A program made the position numbers and the translations under genes. The notes beneath the pieces were generated by a model. It worked only from the letters and a program-made list of their open reading frames with translations, was not told the origin of the DNA and did not search any database. A stretch of 50,923 nt of DNA from Chloroflexota bacterium (lineage in GTDB: Bacteria; Chloroflexota; Anaerolineae; B4-G1), in the NCBI GenBank assembly GCA_024232355.1, contig JAAEPW010000768.1, positions 1-50,923 of the forward strand, written 5' to 3'. Shown in pieces: positions 43,031 through 50,923 of the stretch (its first letter is position 1; each line of letters begins with the position of its first letter).

Positions 43031-44038
43031 ATGTTTATCTCTGTCTTTTCAATTTACCGTCTGCACAGTCGTGCTATCGCTCTCGCATTACTGATCTTGG
43101 GGTTAGCCAGTATAGTGCTGGTCAGCCCTACCCAGGCATCTGGGCCACCACTTCCACTTGACGAATACTGGCAACTTGTAGAAGAGACCCAGGTACTGGT
43201 TGTCAGTCTGAAAGACGCGCCGTCCGAGATCGCCCATGCCCAACTGTCTGACATAGCTGAGCGATGGGAACGCGCCACCCAATTGATTTTGTCTGATGAG
43301 ACGGTGACCCCTGTAGACCACAGCTTTTTTATCTCCCAACTGCGTTCCGACCCGCCGGACATGGCACAACTGGATCGTCTGCTAACCGTCCTTCTTGAAG
43401 CCCGTGACACCTGGCCCCAATCCCCGACAGCCTCACCAGACACTGATACCCTGGACCAAATTCTAGCCCGGCCCGAGTTCCAATGGCAACCTGAACAGCC
43501 CTCGCCACTGACCGAGTGGTGGCTGCGACTGCAAGAGCGTTTCTGGGAATTTATTTCCAGTCTTTTGTCCAGCGACAGCAACGTTGTCGGTATTCCGTTG
43601 CTGCGCTATGCGCTCACTGGCCTGGGAACCTTGATGCTGATCTTGGTTCTGGCCTATGTGCTGAGGAGCCTGGTAGCCGATTTCGTAGCCGATACCGAAA
43701 TTGACCCTGATAACGCCATTGGCGACGAAAATATGACTGCAACCACAGCTCTGGAACGGGCTCAACTGCTTTCTGGCGAAGGAGATTATCGGACGGCAGT
43801 ACGCTATCTGTATCTCTCCTCGTTATTGCTGCTAGAGGAACGCGGACTCTTGCATTATGATCGCTCGCTGACAAACCGCGAATACTTGCGCGCCATCGCA
43901 CACCTTCCCCAATTGACCGACACCTTTCGGGATGTCGTCCAGGTCTTTGATTGTGTATGGTACGGCTACCAGTCATTGGACGAGGCTGCTTATGTCCGGT
44001 ACGCTGACCAAGTAACGGAACTAGGGCAACAAAAATGA
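43031..44038 (+). CDS. DUF4129 domain-containing membrane protein
   Basis: A 335-residue protein with an N-terminal signal or anchor (about 14-34), an extracytoplasmic region (35-185), a membrane helix (about 188-212, LRYALTGLGTLMLILVLAYV) and a C-terminal cytosolic DUF4129 domain. The latter shows ALERAQLLSGEGDYRTAVRY, LLLLEERGLLHYDRSLTNRE and VWYGYQSLDEAAY, its hallmark blocks. The function of DUF4129 is unknown; it regularly accompanies MoxR/DUF58 genes. Its last four bases are the ATGA overlap with the next gene. Confidence 0.85.
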   Translation: MFISVFSIYRLHSRAIALALLILGLASIVLVSPTQASGPPLPLDEYWQLVEETQVLVVSLKDAPSEIAHAQLSDIAERWERATQLILSDETVTPVDHSFFISQLRSDPPDMAQLDRLLTVLLEARDTWPQSPTASPDTDTLDQILARPEFQWQPEQPSPLTEWWLRLQERFWEFISSLLSSDSNVVGIPLLRYALTGLGTLMLILVLAYVLRSLVADFVADTEIDPDNAIGDENMTATTALERAQLLSGEGDYRTAVRYLYLSSLLLLEERGLLHYDRSLTNREYLRAIAHLPQLTDTFRDVVQVFDCVWYGYQSLDEAAYVRYADQVTELGQQK

Positions 44039-45222
44039 AACGACTATCCCGTGACTCGTGGTTGGCCATTGGCCTGTTGATGATCTTGGTGCTCGTCACC
44101 ATTATCGCCGCTGTCTATCAAGCCAAAGGAGAAGCGCAAGGTCCGCCGTTGACTAGCTTTTCCTCAGCACCCAACGGTGCCTTGGCTCTTTGGCTATGGT
44201 TGGACGAACTTGGGTATCCGATCAACAACGAGGCCGGGAGAATCTTTTTCCTTTCCAAAGAGACCAGCGTGGTACTCGTATTGGAACCACTGGACGCGGT
44301 CACTGCGGAAGAGTGGAAAACGATTGATGCCTGGGTCGAGGATGGCGGTACGCTGGTGTTGGCCGGAGACCGGTGGGGTACGCGATCCGCCGCCCGTCAC
44401 TATGGCTTTGACCTGATCCATTTCGAGGAAGAAGAGCGAGATCAAGCCGCCACACTTGCGCCCCAGACGCCGTTGTTGAACTCGCCCCCACTGATCGATC
44501 CGGTTAACGTGCAAACTCGATCCTATTTTCAAACCGGCTATGGCGATACTGATGCTGATTTTGACTTTGTCACTCACTTGGCAGCGGGACCCCATCCAGT
44601 GATGCTTTCTTTTGCAGTCGATGATGGGCGAGTGATCTTGAGTGCTACACCCTTTCCGTTTTCCAACGCTGGGTTAAAGAAAAGTGGCAACCCACAGCTT
44701 GTGATGAATATAGTTGCTGCGGCCAACCGGCCGGGCGTGATTTGGTTCGACGAATGGCACCACGGCCTGCGTTCCCAACAGGGCCAAGTGATTGGGCCAG
44801 GGGAGTGGCTGCGGCGTACGCCTGCGGGTCGCTCGCTGCTTTACAGTACTATGGTGATCTTTGTGTACATTGTACTGCGGGGGCGGCGCTTTGGACGGCC
44901 CGTTCCGCTGCCGCAGAACATTACCCGGCGCACGCCCGTTGAGCATATCACGGCCATTGCCAACCTTAACCGCCGGGCCGGACATCGAACAGCAGTATTG
45001 GTCCATCACCACCGGCGGCTCAAGCGCGATATGGGCAAACGCTACCGGCTCGATCCCACTCTGCCAGATGATGAATACGTGACCCAACTATCCCGGTTTG
45101 TCCCCAATCTCGACACAGACGCGCTGCGCAACCTGTTGGCACAATTGCGCCAGCAAACGATCAGCGAGAGTGAGATGGTCCAATTGATCACCCAGGTTGC
45201 CGTGTGGTTAAAGGAATCCTAG
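44035..45222 (+). CDS. DUF4350 domain-containing protein
   Basis: A 395-residue protein with one N-terminal membrane helix ([20 protein letters not shown]), a DUF4350 glutamine-amidotransferase-like domain (about 40-230: [33 protein letters not shown], then [20 protein letters not shown]), and a second helix near 275-295. A cytosolic Arg-rich tail follows. DUF4350 is taken to be a structural or binding fold rather than an active amidotransferase. It overlaps the DUF4129 gene by ATGA and lies 14 bases before the MoxR gene. Confidence 0.82.
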   Translation: MKRLSRDSWLAIGLLMILVLVTIIAAVYQAKGEAQGPPLTSFSSAPNGALALWLWLDELGYPINNEAGRIFFLSKETSVVLVLEPLDAVTAEEWKTIDAWVEDGGTLVLAGDRWGTRSAARHYGFDLIHFEEEERDQAATLAPQTPLLNSPPLIDPVNVQTRSYFQTGYGDTDADFDFVTHLAAGPHPVMLSFAVDDGRVILSATPFPFSNAGLKKSGNPQLVMNIVAAANRPGVIWFDEWHHGLRSQQGQVIGPGEWLRRTPAGRSLLYSTMVIFVYIVLRGRRFGRPVPLPQNITRRTPVEHITAIANLNRRAGHRTAVLVHHHRRLKRDMGKRYRLDPTLPDDEYVTQLSRFVPNLDTDALRNLLAQLRQQTISESEMVQLITQVAVWLKES

Positions 45223-45236
45223 TTGAAGGAGCTAGA

Positions 45237-46193
45237 ATGAATCCAAACGATCTACAAACATTATTTCAACGTCTACGACAAGAAGCCGACAAAGTTATTG
45301 TCGGACTGGAAGAGTCATTCGAATTGTTGGTCATTGCGCTCCTGACCGGCGGGCACGTCCTGCTCGAAGGCGTTCCTGGCACTGCCAAGACCCTGATGGC
45401 CAAAACCCTGGCTCACCTGGTGCAGACCAAATTCACCCGCATCCAGTTCACGCCCGATCTGATGCCCTCTGATATCCTGGGAACCAGTGTGTTTGATATC
45501 ACTACGGGTCAGTTCCATCTCAAAAAAGGCCCGATCTTTACCAACGTCCTGCTGGCCGACGAGATCAACCGCGCACCGGCCAAGACCCAATCGGCGCTGC
45601 TGGAAGCGATGGAAGAACGACAGGTTAACCTGGAAGGCGAATGCCATTCCCTGGGAATACCGTTCATGGTGATCGCTACCCAGAACCCGATCGAGTACGA
45701 GGGTACCTATCCACTGCCCGAAGCCCAACTGGACCGTTTTTTGTTCAAAGTCTTGGTGCCCTATTCACCGTTGGACACAGAGATAGAGGTTATGCGTCGT
45801 TACCATCACGGCTTTGACCCTCACGATCTGGCGACAACCGGCCTGCAAGCGATCTTGTCCGATGATGGCATCGTCCAGGCGCGTGAGGCAATCCGTCACA
45901 TAGTCGTCGAGGAAGGCATCATGACCTATATCGCTCAGGTGGCCGCCGTCAGCCGCCGGTCGCCGGACCTTGTCCTGGGGGCCAGCACCCGCGCCTCGAC
46001 GCACGTGCTGCTGGCTGCCAAAACCTACGCAGCCATGCAGGGTCGGGACTATGCCACGCCCGACGACGTGAAATTTCTCATCCCGCCAGTGTACCGTCAC
46101 CGGCTGTTGCTCAAACCCGAGGCCGAGATCGAGGGGCTAGACGCCGACGCCGTGATCAAGCGGTTGTTGAGCCAGGTGGAAGTGCCGCGCTAA
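45237..46193 (+). CDS. MoxR-family AAA+ ATPase
   Basis: A 318-residue AAA+ ATPase. Walker A is EGVPGTAKT, then [18 protein letters not shown], Walker B is [20 protein letters not shown], sensor 1 is [20 protein letters not shown] with the arginine finger in LDRFLFK, and a C-terminal lid has GASTRAST. MoxR proteins act as chaperones, often maturing a VWA/DUF58 partner encoded next door, as here. The ATG at 45237 follows GAAGGAG; the earlier in-frame GTG/ATG-type starts lie in the preceding gene. The TAATG junction couples it to DUF58. Confidence 0.92.
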   Translation: MNPNDLQTLFQRLRQEADKVIVGLEESFELLVIALLTGGHVLLEGVPGTAKTLMAKTLAHLVQTKFTRIQFTPDLMPSDILGTSVFDITTGQFHLKKGPIFTNVLLADEINRAPAKTQSALLEAMEERQVNLEGECHSLGIPFMVIATQNPIEYEGTYPLPEAQLDRFLFKVLVPYSPLDTEIEVMRRYHHGFDPHDLATTGLQAILSDDGIVQAREAIRHIVVEEGIMTYIAQVAAVSRRSPDLVLGASTRASTHVLLAAKTYAAMQGRDYATPDDVKFLIPPVYRHRLLLKPEAEIEGLDADAVIKRLLSQVEVPR

Positions 46194-47509
46194 TGACGCT
46201 GACTGTTCGCTCCGTTTTGCTTTTGCTGATGGCGGCCCCCATCATTGCGGCCGGGACGTGGGCACCGGCGTTGGAATGGGTGGCGGGTCTGTACGTGCTG
46301 CTCACGCTGACGCTCTTTGTCCTGGACTATCGTCTGGCCGGTGACGCGGACCGATTTCAAGTGTCGCGTCAGCATGACACGAAACTCAGTCTGGGTGCCG
46401 ACAATCCAATCCACCTCTCGGTGCGCAACCGTAGCTGCCGCCCGGCAACCGTATGGTTGCGCGACGAGCCGCCGGATGCCTTCAAAATCAAGGATCAGGT
46501 TCGTATTCTGGGGGGAACCGTTCCAGCGCAGAGCGCCTGGCAGTCCGTTTACCACGTGCGCCCTCTGCGGCGCGGCGATTACGAGTTTGGAGACCTGAAC
46601 CTGCGCTGGCAGGGACGGCTGGGCTTGATCGTACGTCAGGCGCGCATCGAGGCGGCCGGACCGGTCAAGGTCTATCCCAACTTGCTGGATGTGCGTCGCT
46701 ATGATTTGCTGCTAAGGCGCAACCGCCTGCAAGAGATGGGACTGCGTCACACACGCATGTTTGGCGAGGGTACCGAGTTCGAGCGTCTCCGCGAGTATCT
46801 GCCAGACGACGGATTCCGCCGCATCGAGTGGAAAGCGACCGCCCGGCGCAATCGCCCGGTGACCATCGAGTACCAGACCGAGCGCAGCCAGAGCGTGATC
46901 GCTGTGCTGGATACTGGCCGGATGATGCAGAGCCCGGTCGCCCAGATTGCCAAGCTGGACTATGTGGTCAACGCCGTTTTGCTCCTAGCCTACGTCGCCA
47001 CCGGCAAGGGCGACAAGGTGGGGTTGATGACCTTTGCCGACAATGTGACCTATTTCACCAGCCCTCGCCAAGGACGGGGACAGTTCTATCGGATGCTGGA
47101 GGCGCTGTATGCCACTGATGCCCAGCCGGTCGAGCCGGATTATCGGCGGGCACTAAATTATTTGGCGCTCAAACAGCGCAAACGGGCGCTGGTTGTGATT
47201 TTCACAGACTTGAGCGGGGGGATGAGCGTGCGTTCCCTGGTTGGACAGGTCTCGGTGTTGGCTCGACGCAGCCTGCCGCTGGTTGTGACCATCAGTGATC
47301 CCGATGTGCACACCACAGCGCAACAATACCCACGTGATTCACTGGCAGCCTATCAAAGGGTTGTGGCCGGGCAACTATTGGATGAGCGCCAGGTAGCGTT
47401 GGACAATATGCGGCGGCAAGGGGTACTGACGCTGGACGTACCTGCCGATCAACTTTCGATGGCCGTTATCAATCGCTACTTGGAGCTAAAGGGGCGAATG
47501 CTTCTGTGA
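46193..47509 (+). CDS. DUF58 domain-containing protein (MoxR partner)
   Basis: A 438-residue protein. Two N-terminal membrane helices (about 6-25 and 27-43) are followed by a beta-rich region (RNRSCRPATVWLRDEPPDAF, HVRPLRRGDYEFGDLNLRW). The DUF58 core then shows GEGTEFERLREYLPDDGFRR, IEWKATARRNRPVTIEYQTE and a VWA-like IAVLDTGRMM replacing the usual DxSxS (Asp-Thr-Gly), so the MIDAS is probably incomplete. The start is the TAATG overlap with moxR. The 3' end overlaps the convergent SpoIIM-like gene by 34 bases. Likely a MoxR client at the membrane. Confidence 0.88.
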   Translation: MTLTVRSVLLLLMAAPIIAAGTWAPALEWVAGLYVLLTLTLFVLDYRLAGDADRFQVSRQHDTKLSLGADNPIHLSVRNRSCRPATVWLRDEPPDAFKIKDQVRILGGTVPAQSAWQSVYHVRPLRRGDYEFGDLNLRWQGRLGLIVRQARIEAAGPVKVYPNLLDVRRYDLLLRRNRLQEMGLRHTRMFGEGTEFERLREYLPDDGFRRIEWKATARRNRPVTIEYQTERSQSVIAVLDTGRMMQSPVAQIAKLDYVVNAVLLLAYVATGKGDKVGLMTFADNVTYFTSPRQGRGQFYRMLEALYATDAQPVEPDYRRALNYLALKQRKRALVVIFTDLSGGMSVRSLVGQVSVLARRSLPLVVTISDPDVHTTAQQYPRDSLAAYQRVVAGQLLDERQVALDNMRRQGVLTLDVPADQLSMAVINRYLELKGRMLL

Positions 47510-48480
47510 TGTTCATTCGGTCGTTGCTCCCGTCCGCTGAAAAGCAGGTAACTGTACAACAACAGGCCGCTTCCCAGTCCGACCCCCCACTTGATTTGCC
47601 AGGGGATATTTTCGGCTGGAGACACAAAACCTTCGATCAGGCCAGCTATGATCAGCAATGGCACGCAGCCAATCACCAAACGAACTGCTTTGCGAGCAGC
47701 GATGGTCAATGCGTCACGGCGGCTCAACAAGCCCGGACGGACCACCGCCCAACCCAGCATGAGGCCCGATCCGCCCGCGATGAAAATCATACTGAGTTCG
47801 ATGACACCATGCCCGATCACAAAAGTCCACAGATCAAACCCGAGACCGTGGTATGCTGTCAGACCAGTGATACCGCCAATGAGCAAACCGTTAAAGATCA
47901 TGATCCAGACTGTGGGCAAACCAGCCAACACACCGCTGCCAAAGGCCATAAAGGCGACCTGGATATTGTTCTGCATAATGAACGAAGATGCGAACGGGCG
48001 CTCGTGAATTGGGATATCTGTCCACAACTCTTGTCCTTCAATGATCGGGATCAGGTTATGGGCCTGTGCAGGAAGCAGCCACTTGGCCGCTTCTGGCTGC
48101 CAGGCGGTGCCCAATCCGGCAGCCAGGGCAGGTATGATGAACAACAGGGCGGCAACCAGAATAAAGGGAAACGTCTCACGATAGATGCGCGGAAATCCAG
48201 TAGTGACAAAACGCAGCAGCCGCCTGCGGGCCATTGGCTCGCCCCGGTACACAACCGTGTGCGCGCGAGCGACCAATTGATTCAGGTACGCCGTTACCTG
48301 ATGGCTGGGAAAGTCACGTTGTGCCAGGGCCAGATCAGAGGTCGCTGCTCGATACAGGCGTCCCAGAGTGTTGACGTCCTCAGATGAAAATTGACGGACG
48401 CCGTCCTGGCTGCGGTCGAGCAATTGAGTCAGCGTCTTCCAGTCGGCCTGGCGGGATTCGTAGAATTGATCAGGTCTCAT
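47476..48480 (-). CDS. Stage II sporulation protein M (SpoIIM/DUF95)-like membrane protein
   Basis: A 334-residue protein. A cytosolic helical N-terminus (FYESRQADWKTLTQLLDRSQ; LYRAATSDLALAQRDFPSHQ) precedes about five or six membrane segments with FIMQNNIQVAFMAFGSGVLA, GLPTVWIMIFNGLLIGGITG and VIGHGVIELSMIFIAGGSGL, all conserved in the SpoIIM/DUF95 family. Outside Firmicutes this family has no known sporulation role and is commonly linked to RDD and MoxR genes. It is transcribed against DUF58 and divergently from the RDD gene. The predicted transcript start leaves only about 12 bases of leader. Confidence 0.85.
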   Translation of the reverse strand: MRPDQFYESRQADWKTLTQLLDRSQDGVRQFSSEDVNTLGRLYRAATSDLALAQRDFPSHQVTAYLNQLVARAHTVVYRGEPMARRRLLRFVTTGFPRIYRETFPFILVAALLFIIPALAAGLGTAWQPEAAKWLLPAQAHNLIPIIEGQELWTDIPIHERPFASSFIMQNNIQVAFMAFGSGVLAGLPTVWIMIFNGLLIGGITGLTAYHGLGFDLWTFVIGHGVIELSMIFIAGGSGLMLGWAVVRPGLLSRRDALTIAARKAVRLVIGCVPLLIIAGLIEGFVSPAENIPWQIKWGVGLGSGLLLYSYLLFSGREQRPNEHHRSIRPFSSK

Positions 48481-48498
48481 TTTTTAATCTCGACTTGG

Positions 48499-48526
48499 AT
48501 TATACCTGGCTTTGCACAAAGGGCAA
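48499..48526 (-). promoter_or_regulatory. Promoter of the SpoIIM-like gene
   Basis: Minus-strand TTGCCC (48526-48521) and TATAAT (48504-48499) are separated by 16 bases. The start is expected near 48492, about 12 bases before the ATG at 48480. It matches the surface-operon promoter at 41655-41682 in both boxes and spacing. Confidence 0.6.
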
Positions 48527-48582
48527 AATATTTTCCGAGTGTCTTTTAACGATCACAAATCTCACATCTTGAGGCCAAATAA

Positions 48583-49560
48583 ATGGATACCACAGAAAAT
48601 CATTCCGATGCGCCGCCAGAGGCTCTGAAACACCTCAGCCAGGCGTACGACGACGAGGAAGCGGGCAACTTGAATGCTTTGCGTGAAACGGAGGCCAAGA
48701 TCAAAGCTGAGCCAAGAGATGAACAAACTAACGCAGTCCCGCCAGAATCGCGGACGTGGGCAGATCCAGTCGATGCGTATCGCTTGAGCATCGACACCCC
48801 GGAAAACGTTGCTTTTGACTACAAAGTAGCGGGGATCGGGTCGCGCTTTTTGGCTGCGTTGGTAGACACCCTGTTGATACTCGTTCTGCAACTGGTTGTC
48901 TATGGTACTTTGCTCCTGCTGGCAAACAGCTTGTTGGGAAACTTGCAGGATTGGGAAACATCTCAGGTGACGTGGCTATTTGCTGTGTTTGGATTGATCG
49001 CGTTCGCCTTTCTTTGGGGCTATTATGTGTTTTTCGAGGCGCTCTGGAATGGTCAGTCGCCTGGCAAACGTCGAGCCAATCTGCGGGTGATTCGGAGCGA
49101 TGGCACACCGATCACGCTCACCGAGTCGCTTATTCGTAACTTGGTTCGACTGGTAGATTTTTTGCCTGCGTACTATGGGGTTGGTGTAGTGACAATGTTT
49201 GCTGACGAACAAACGCGCCGGTTGGGCGATATGGCTGCCGGAACCCTAGTGGTTCACGATCGTGCGCCTCTCACCTTGCAAGGTCTGGCGACCGCTATGA
49301 ACGCGCCTATTCGTGCCCGTCCTATCAACACCACTCAATTAGACCTTCCGGTCGAGCGTCTGACCAATCGGGATATTCAGATGGCCGAGGACTTTGTGCG
49401 CCGTCGGTATCAATTGTCTGACTCTTCGGCTATTGCCGACCGTATCACACGTGTTTTACTCGAACGAATGGATGTCTCTACCAGCCAGGTCTCTGGAATG
49501 TCGGATCAGGATTTGATCATCCACATTGTTCGGGCCAACAGAAACCAGAGTGTCGAGTAG
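48583..49560 (+). CDS. RDD family membrane protein
   Basis: A 325-residue protein. An acidic N-terminal tail (about 1-75) leads to an RDD domain (about 78-225) with three or four membrane helices. The family residues are visible: GIGSRFLAALVDTLLILVLQ (Arg-Asp), then GQSPGKRRANLRVIRSDGTP and DEQTRRLGDMAAGTLVVHDR. A cytosolic C-terminal domain of about 90 residues (NRDIQMAEDFVRRRYQLSD) follows. TTGAGG precedes the ATG. RDD proteins are of uncertain, possibly transport, function; the divergent SpoIIM-like partner is a common pairing. Confidence 0.87.
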   Translation: MDTTENHSDAPPEALKHLSQAYDDEEAGNLNALRETEAKIKAEPRDEQTNAVPPESRTWADPVDAYRLSIDTPENVAFDYKVAGIGSRFLAALVDTLLILVLQLVVYGTLLLLANSLLGNLQDWETSQVTWLFAVFGLIAFAFLWGYYVFFEALWNGQSPGKRRANLRVIRSDGTPITLTESLIRNLVRLVDFLPAYYGVGVVTMFADEQTRRLGDMAAGTLVVHDRAPLTLQGLATAMNAPIRARPINTTQLDLPVERLTNRDIQMAEDFVRRRYQLSDSSAIADRITRVLLERMDVSTSQVSGMSDQDLIIHIVRANRNQSVE

Positions 49561-49609
49561 AGTCGGTGAATCAAGCATATCATCATAAAAACAATCAGGA
49601 GTAAAAACT

Positions 49610-50428
49610 ATGGATCTCTTTCAAGCCTTTATCCTTGGCGTTCTTCAAGGCGCAACTGAATTTCTTCCCGTGAGCAGCTCGGGTCACTTGGTGCTTGTTC
49701 CGTGGCTGTTGGGCTGGCCCGCGTCGAGCCTGGCCTTTGACGCCGTTGTCCATTGGGGCACGGCAGTAGCCGTCATCATCTACTTTTGGCGCGATTGGGT
49801 TGCCCTCGTCAGCGCAGTCTGGAACTCGACAATTCTTAGATCGGCGGATCACAAACCGCAAGCACGGCTGGCCTGGCTCATTTTGCTGGGTACGGTACCT
49901 GCCGCTCTGATCGGTTATCTGTTGGAGGACTTTTTTGAAGAAATGTTCGCCCGCCCCGTCGCGGCGGCATGCTTTTTGCTGGTCACGGCAGCACTGTTGA
50001 CTGTTAGTGAGCGCTTGGGCCGCCGCGAGCGTGATCTCGATACGCTGGAATGGCTCGACGCTCTACTGATCGGGTTGGCCCAAGCGATGGCGATTTTTCC
50101 CGGTATCTCTCGCTCGGGATCGACCATCGCGGCTGGATTGGGACGCGGGCTGCGGCGAGAGCCTGCTGCGCGCTTTAGTTTTTTGCTGGCGACGCCCGTC
50201 ATCCTTGGCGCGGGGTTGCTCAAGGTGATAGATTTGGCGCAAGCGGGTGGCTTGGCAGCGCAGGCCCCGTTCCTCATCGTTGGCTTTGTGGCGGCGGGTG
50301 TCGTTGGTTTGGGCTGTATCCACTTTTTACTGCGTTACTTGCAGCGACGTCCTCTTTATCCCTTTGCCATCTATTGTACTACGGCAAGCGTGGTGTGCTT
50401 GATTATCGCGTTCCTGCGGGCGCGATAG
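49610..50428 (+). CDS. uppP: Undecaprenyl-diphosphatase UppP (BacA)
   Basis: A 272-residue polytopic protein that dephosphorylates undecaprenyl diphosphate in lipid-carrier recycling for cell-wall synthesis. Active-site motifs are GVLQGATEFLPVSSSGHLVL (the E-rich/SSSGH block, catalytic Glu and His) and FPGISRSGSTIAAGLGRGLR. About eight membrane segments and family-normal length. CAGGAG lies ahead of the ATG. Its last bases overlap a possible minus-strand frame (50403-50582). The presence of UppP fits a cell that uses undecaprenyl carriers even if the wall is atypical. Confidence 0.93.
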   Translation: MDLFQAFILGVLQGATEFLPVSSSGHLVLVPWLLGWPASSLAFDAVVHWGTAVAVIIYFWRDWVALVSAVWNSTILRSADHKPQARLAWLILLGTVPAALIGYLLEDFFEEMFARPVAAACFLLVTAALLTVSERLGRRERDLDTLEWLDALLIGLAQAMAIFPGISRSGSTIAAGLGRGLRREPAARFSFLLATPVILGAGLLKVIDLAQAGGLAAQAPFLIVGFVAAGVVGLGCIHFLLRYLQRRPLYPFAIYCTTASVVCLIIAFLRAR

Positions 50429-50582
50429 ACGACTTGGGTTCTAGGGTGACTTTTTTTGCTTCCCAGGCGACCACGATCTCTCGATTGGTTTTGACGTTCT
50501 CCAAAAACTTGCTTCGCAGGGCACTATCACCGATCAGCAATTCTCGTTTTGGGATTGTTTTCGGCTTGTCTGCACTCAGCAC
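50403..50582 (-). CDS. Possible small or truncated minus-strand ORF
   Basis: A frame from GTG 50582 to TAA 50403 encodes 59 residues of protein-like composition (KRELLIGDSALRSKFLENVK; TNREIVVAWEAKKVTLEP). An in-frame TAA lies two codons upstream of the GTG and no ribosome-binding site is seen. It may be the intact tail of a decayed gene rather than a complete one. It overlaps the uppP end by 26 bases. I do not recognise a family. Confidence 0.35.
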   Translation of the reverse strand: MLSADKPKTIPKRELLIGDSALRSKFLENVKTNREIVVAWEAKKVTLEPKSSIAPAGTR

Positions 50583-50923
50583 TAGTTAAAGAATGACGGC
50601 TCAGTGAGAGTTAGTGGTTCAAGAACTCGAAAAATAGTTTGTAAATCAGCTCGTCGCGAATACTTGCAGCGGGATTTTGCCTTCTCGAACTCTTCCCCGG
50701 AAACCAAAAGCTATTCTGGGAACAAGAATTGGCAACAGTGCAGCAAAGGCAGATACCAGAATATATCCATAACCTTGGGTTCGGGCGCATACAAATCTTG
50801 GGGGAGCACCAGAAAACTGCTCCGTTAAGCATCTTATGGCAAGATTTTTTGCCTGAAAAAAGCGCAAGCACGGCAAAAAATCTATGCAACAGTGCTCATT
50901 TACCCCTTTTTATCCAATTTGAA
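50583..50923 (-). other. Window end: unresolved region with possible minus-strand gene fragments
   Basis: Two overlapping minus-strand frames (50646-50876 and 50611-50889) are open. The first contains a hydrophobic stretch YILVSAFAALLPILVPRIAF that would suit a membrane helix; the second ends AASIRDELIYKLFFEFLNH. Switching between them near 50690 gives a single plausible C-terminal fragment, as if a frameshift had occurred. No family can be named and the region may be decayed. Confidence 0.25.

Overview
The window looks like a chromosomal segment of a moderately GC-rich bacterium, most probably a Chloroflexota (Anaerolineae/Caldilineae-like) member. This rests on gene content: giant exported DUF11-repeat proteins, a C-terminal YLPIVLK-type motif, an archaeal-type phosphoglycerate mutase, an msmX-like ATPase, large PAS/GAF sensor kinases and a MoxR-DUF58-DUF4129-DUF4350 cluster. 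The assignment is inference and no rRNA gene is present to test it. I found no rRNA, tRNA, CRISPR array, phage module or intact transposase.

Layout. (1) 1-4551: a minus-strand stress/anion-transport operon (small membrane protein, TauE/SafE exporter, two-domain universal stress protein, SLC13/ArsB-type permease with an exported N-terminal domain, single-domain universal stress protein) from a good promoter at 4523-4551. A 160-bp MITE-like element with a 9-bp target duplication (4612-4789) separates it from the next, plus-strand region. (2) 4894-14568: a B12-binding TIM-barrel-like protein, a D-Ala-D-Ala-ligase-like ATP-grasp enzyme, an ornithine-racemase-like PLP enzyme, an opine-dehydrogenase-family oxidoreductase, DegV, a DeoR regulator (apparently leaderless), a sugar-type ABC ATPase and phosphoglycerate mutase ApgM. 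(3) 14745-28331: a molybdopterin oxidoreductase broken by a one-base frameshift near 16503, translationally coupled to a PAS kinase. An extracellular solute-binding lipoprotein and three more large sensor kinases (two carrying receiver domains) follow, with the decayed remains of a further signalling gene, then rsmG. (4) 28321-30431: minus-strand methyltransferase and recF. (5) 30556-41493: a minus-strand operon of three exported proteins: a PKD/PPC protein, a small Pro/Thr-rich LPETG protein and a 2,327-residue DUF11-repeat protein. (6) 41911-50428: GDPD-type membrane protein, DUF4129, DUF4350, MoxR ATPase, DUF58, convergent SpoIIM-like protein, RDD protein and UppP. (7) 50429-50923: unresolved, with weak minus-strand reading frames.

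Working together. Region 2 pairs amino-acid racemisation, ATP-grasp ligation and opine-type reduction, which suggests an amino-acid-derived product or substrate not assignable from sequence. Region 3 is a signalling block with no DNA-binding output gene and no ABC permease, so the binding protein may feed a sensor kinase. Region 5 builds cell-surface structures; region 6 is a widespread envelope/chaperone set.

Two non-coding items stand out. A dispersed repeat is shared by the very start of the window (1-176) and 41758-41890, each copy holding a variable-loop hairpin and a short reading frame. The MITE-like element at 4621-4780 has near-perfect ends and an exact 9-bp duplication.
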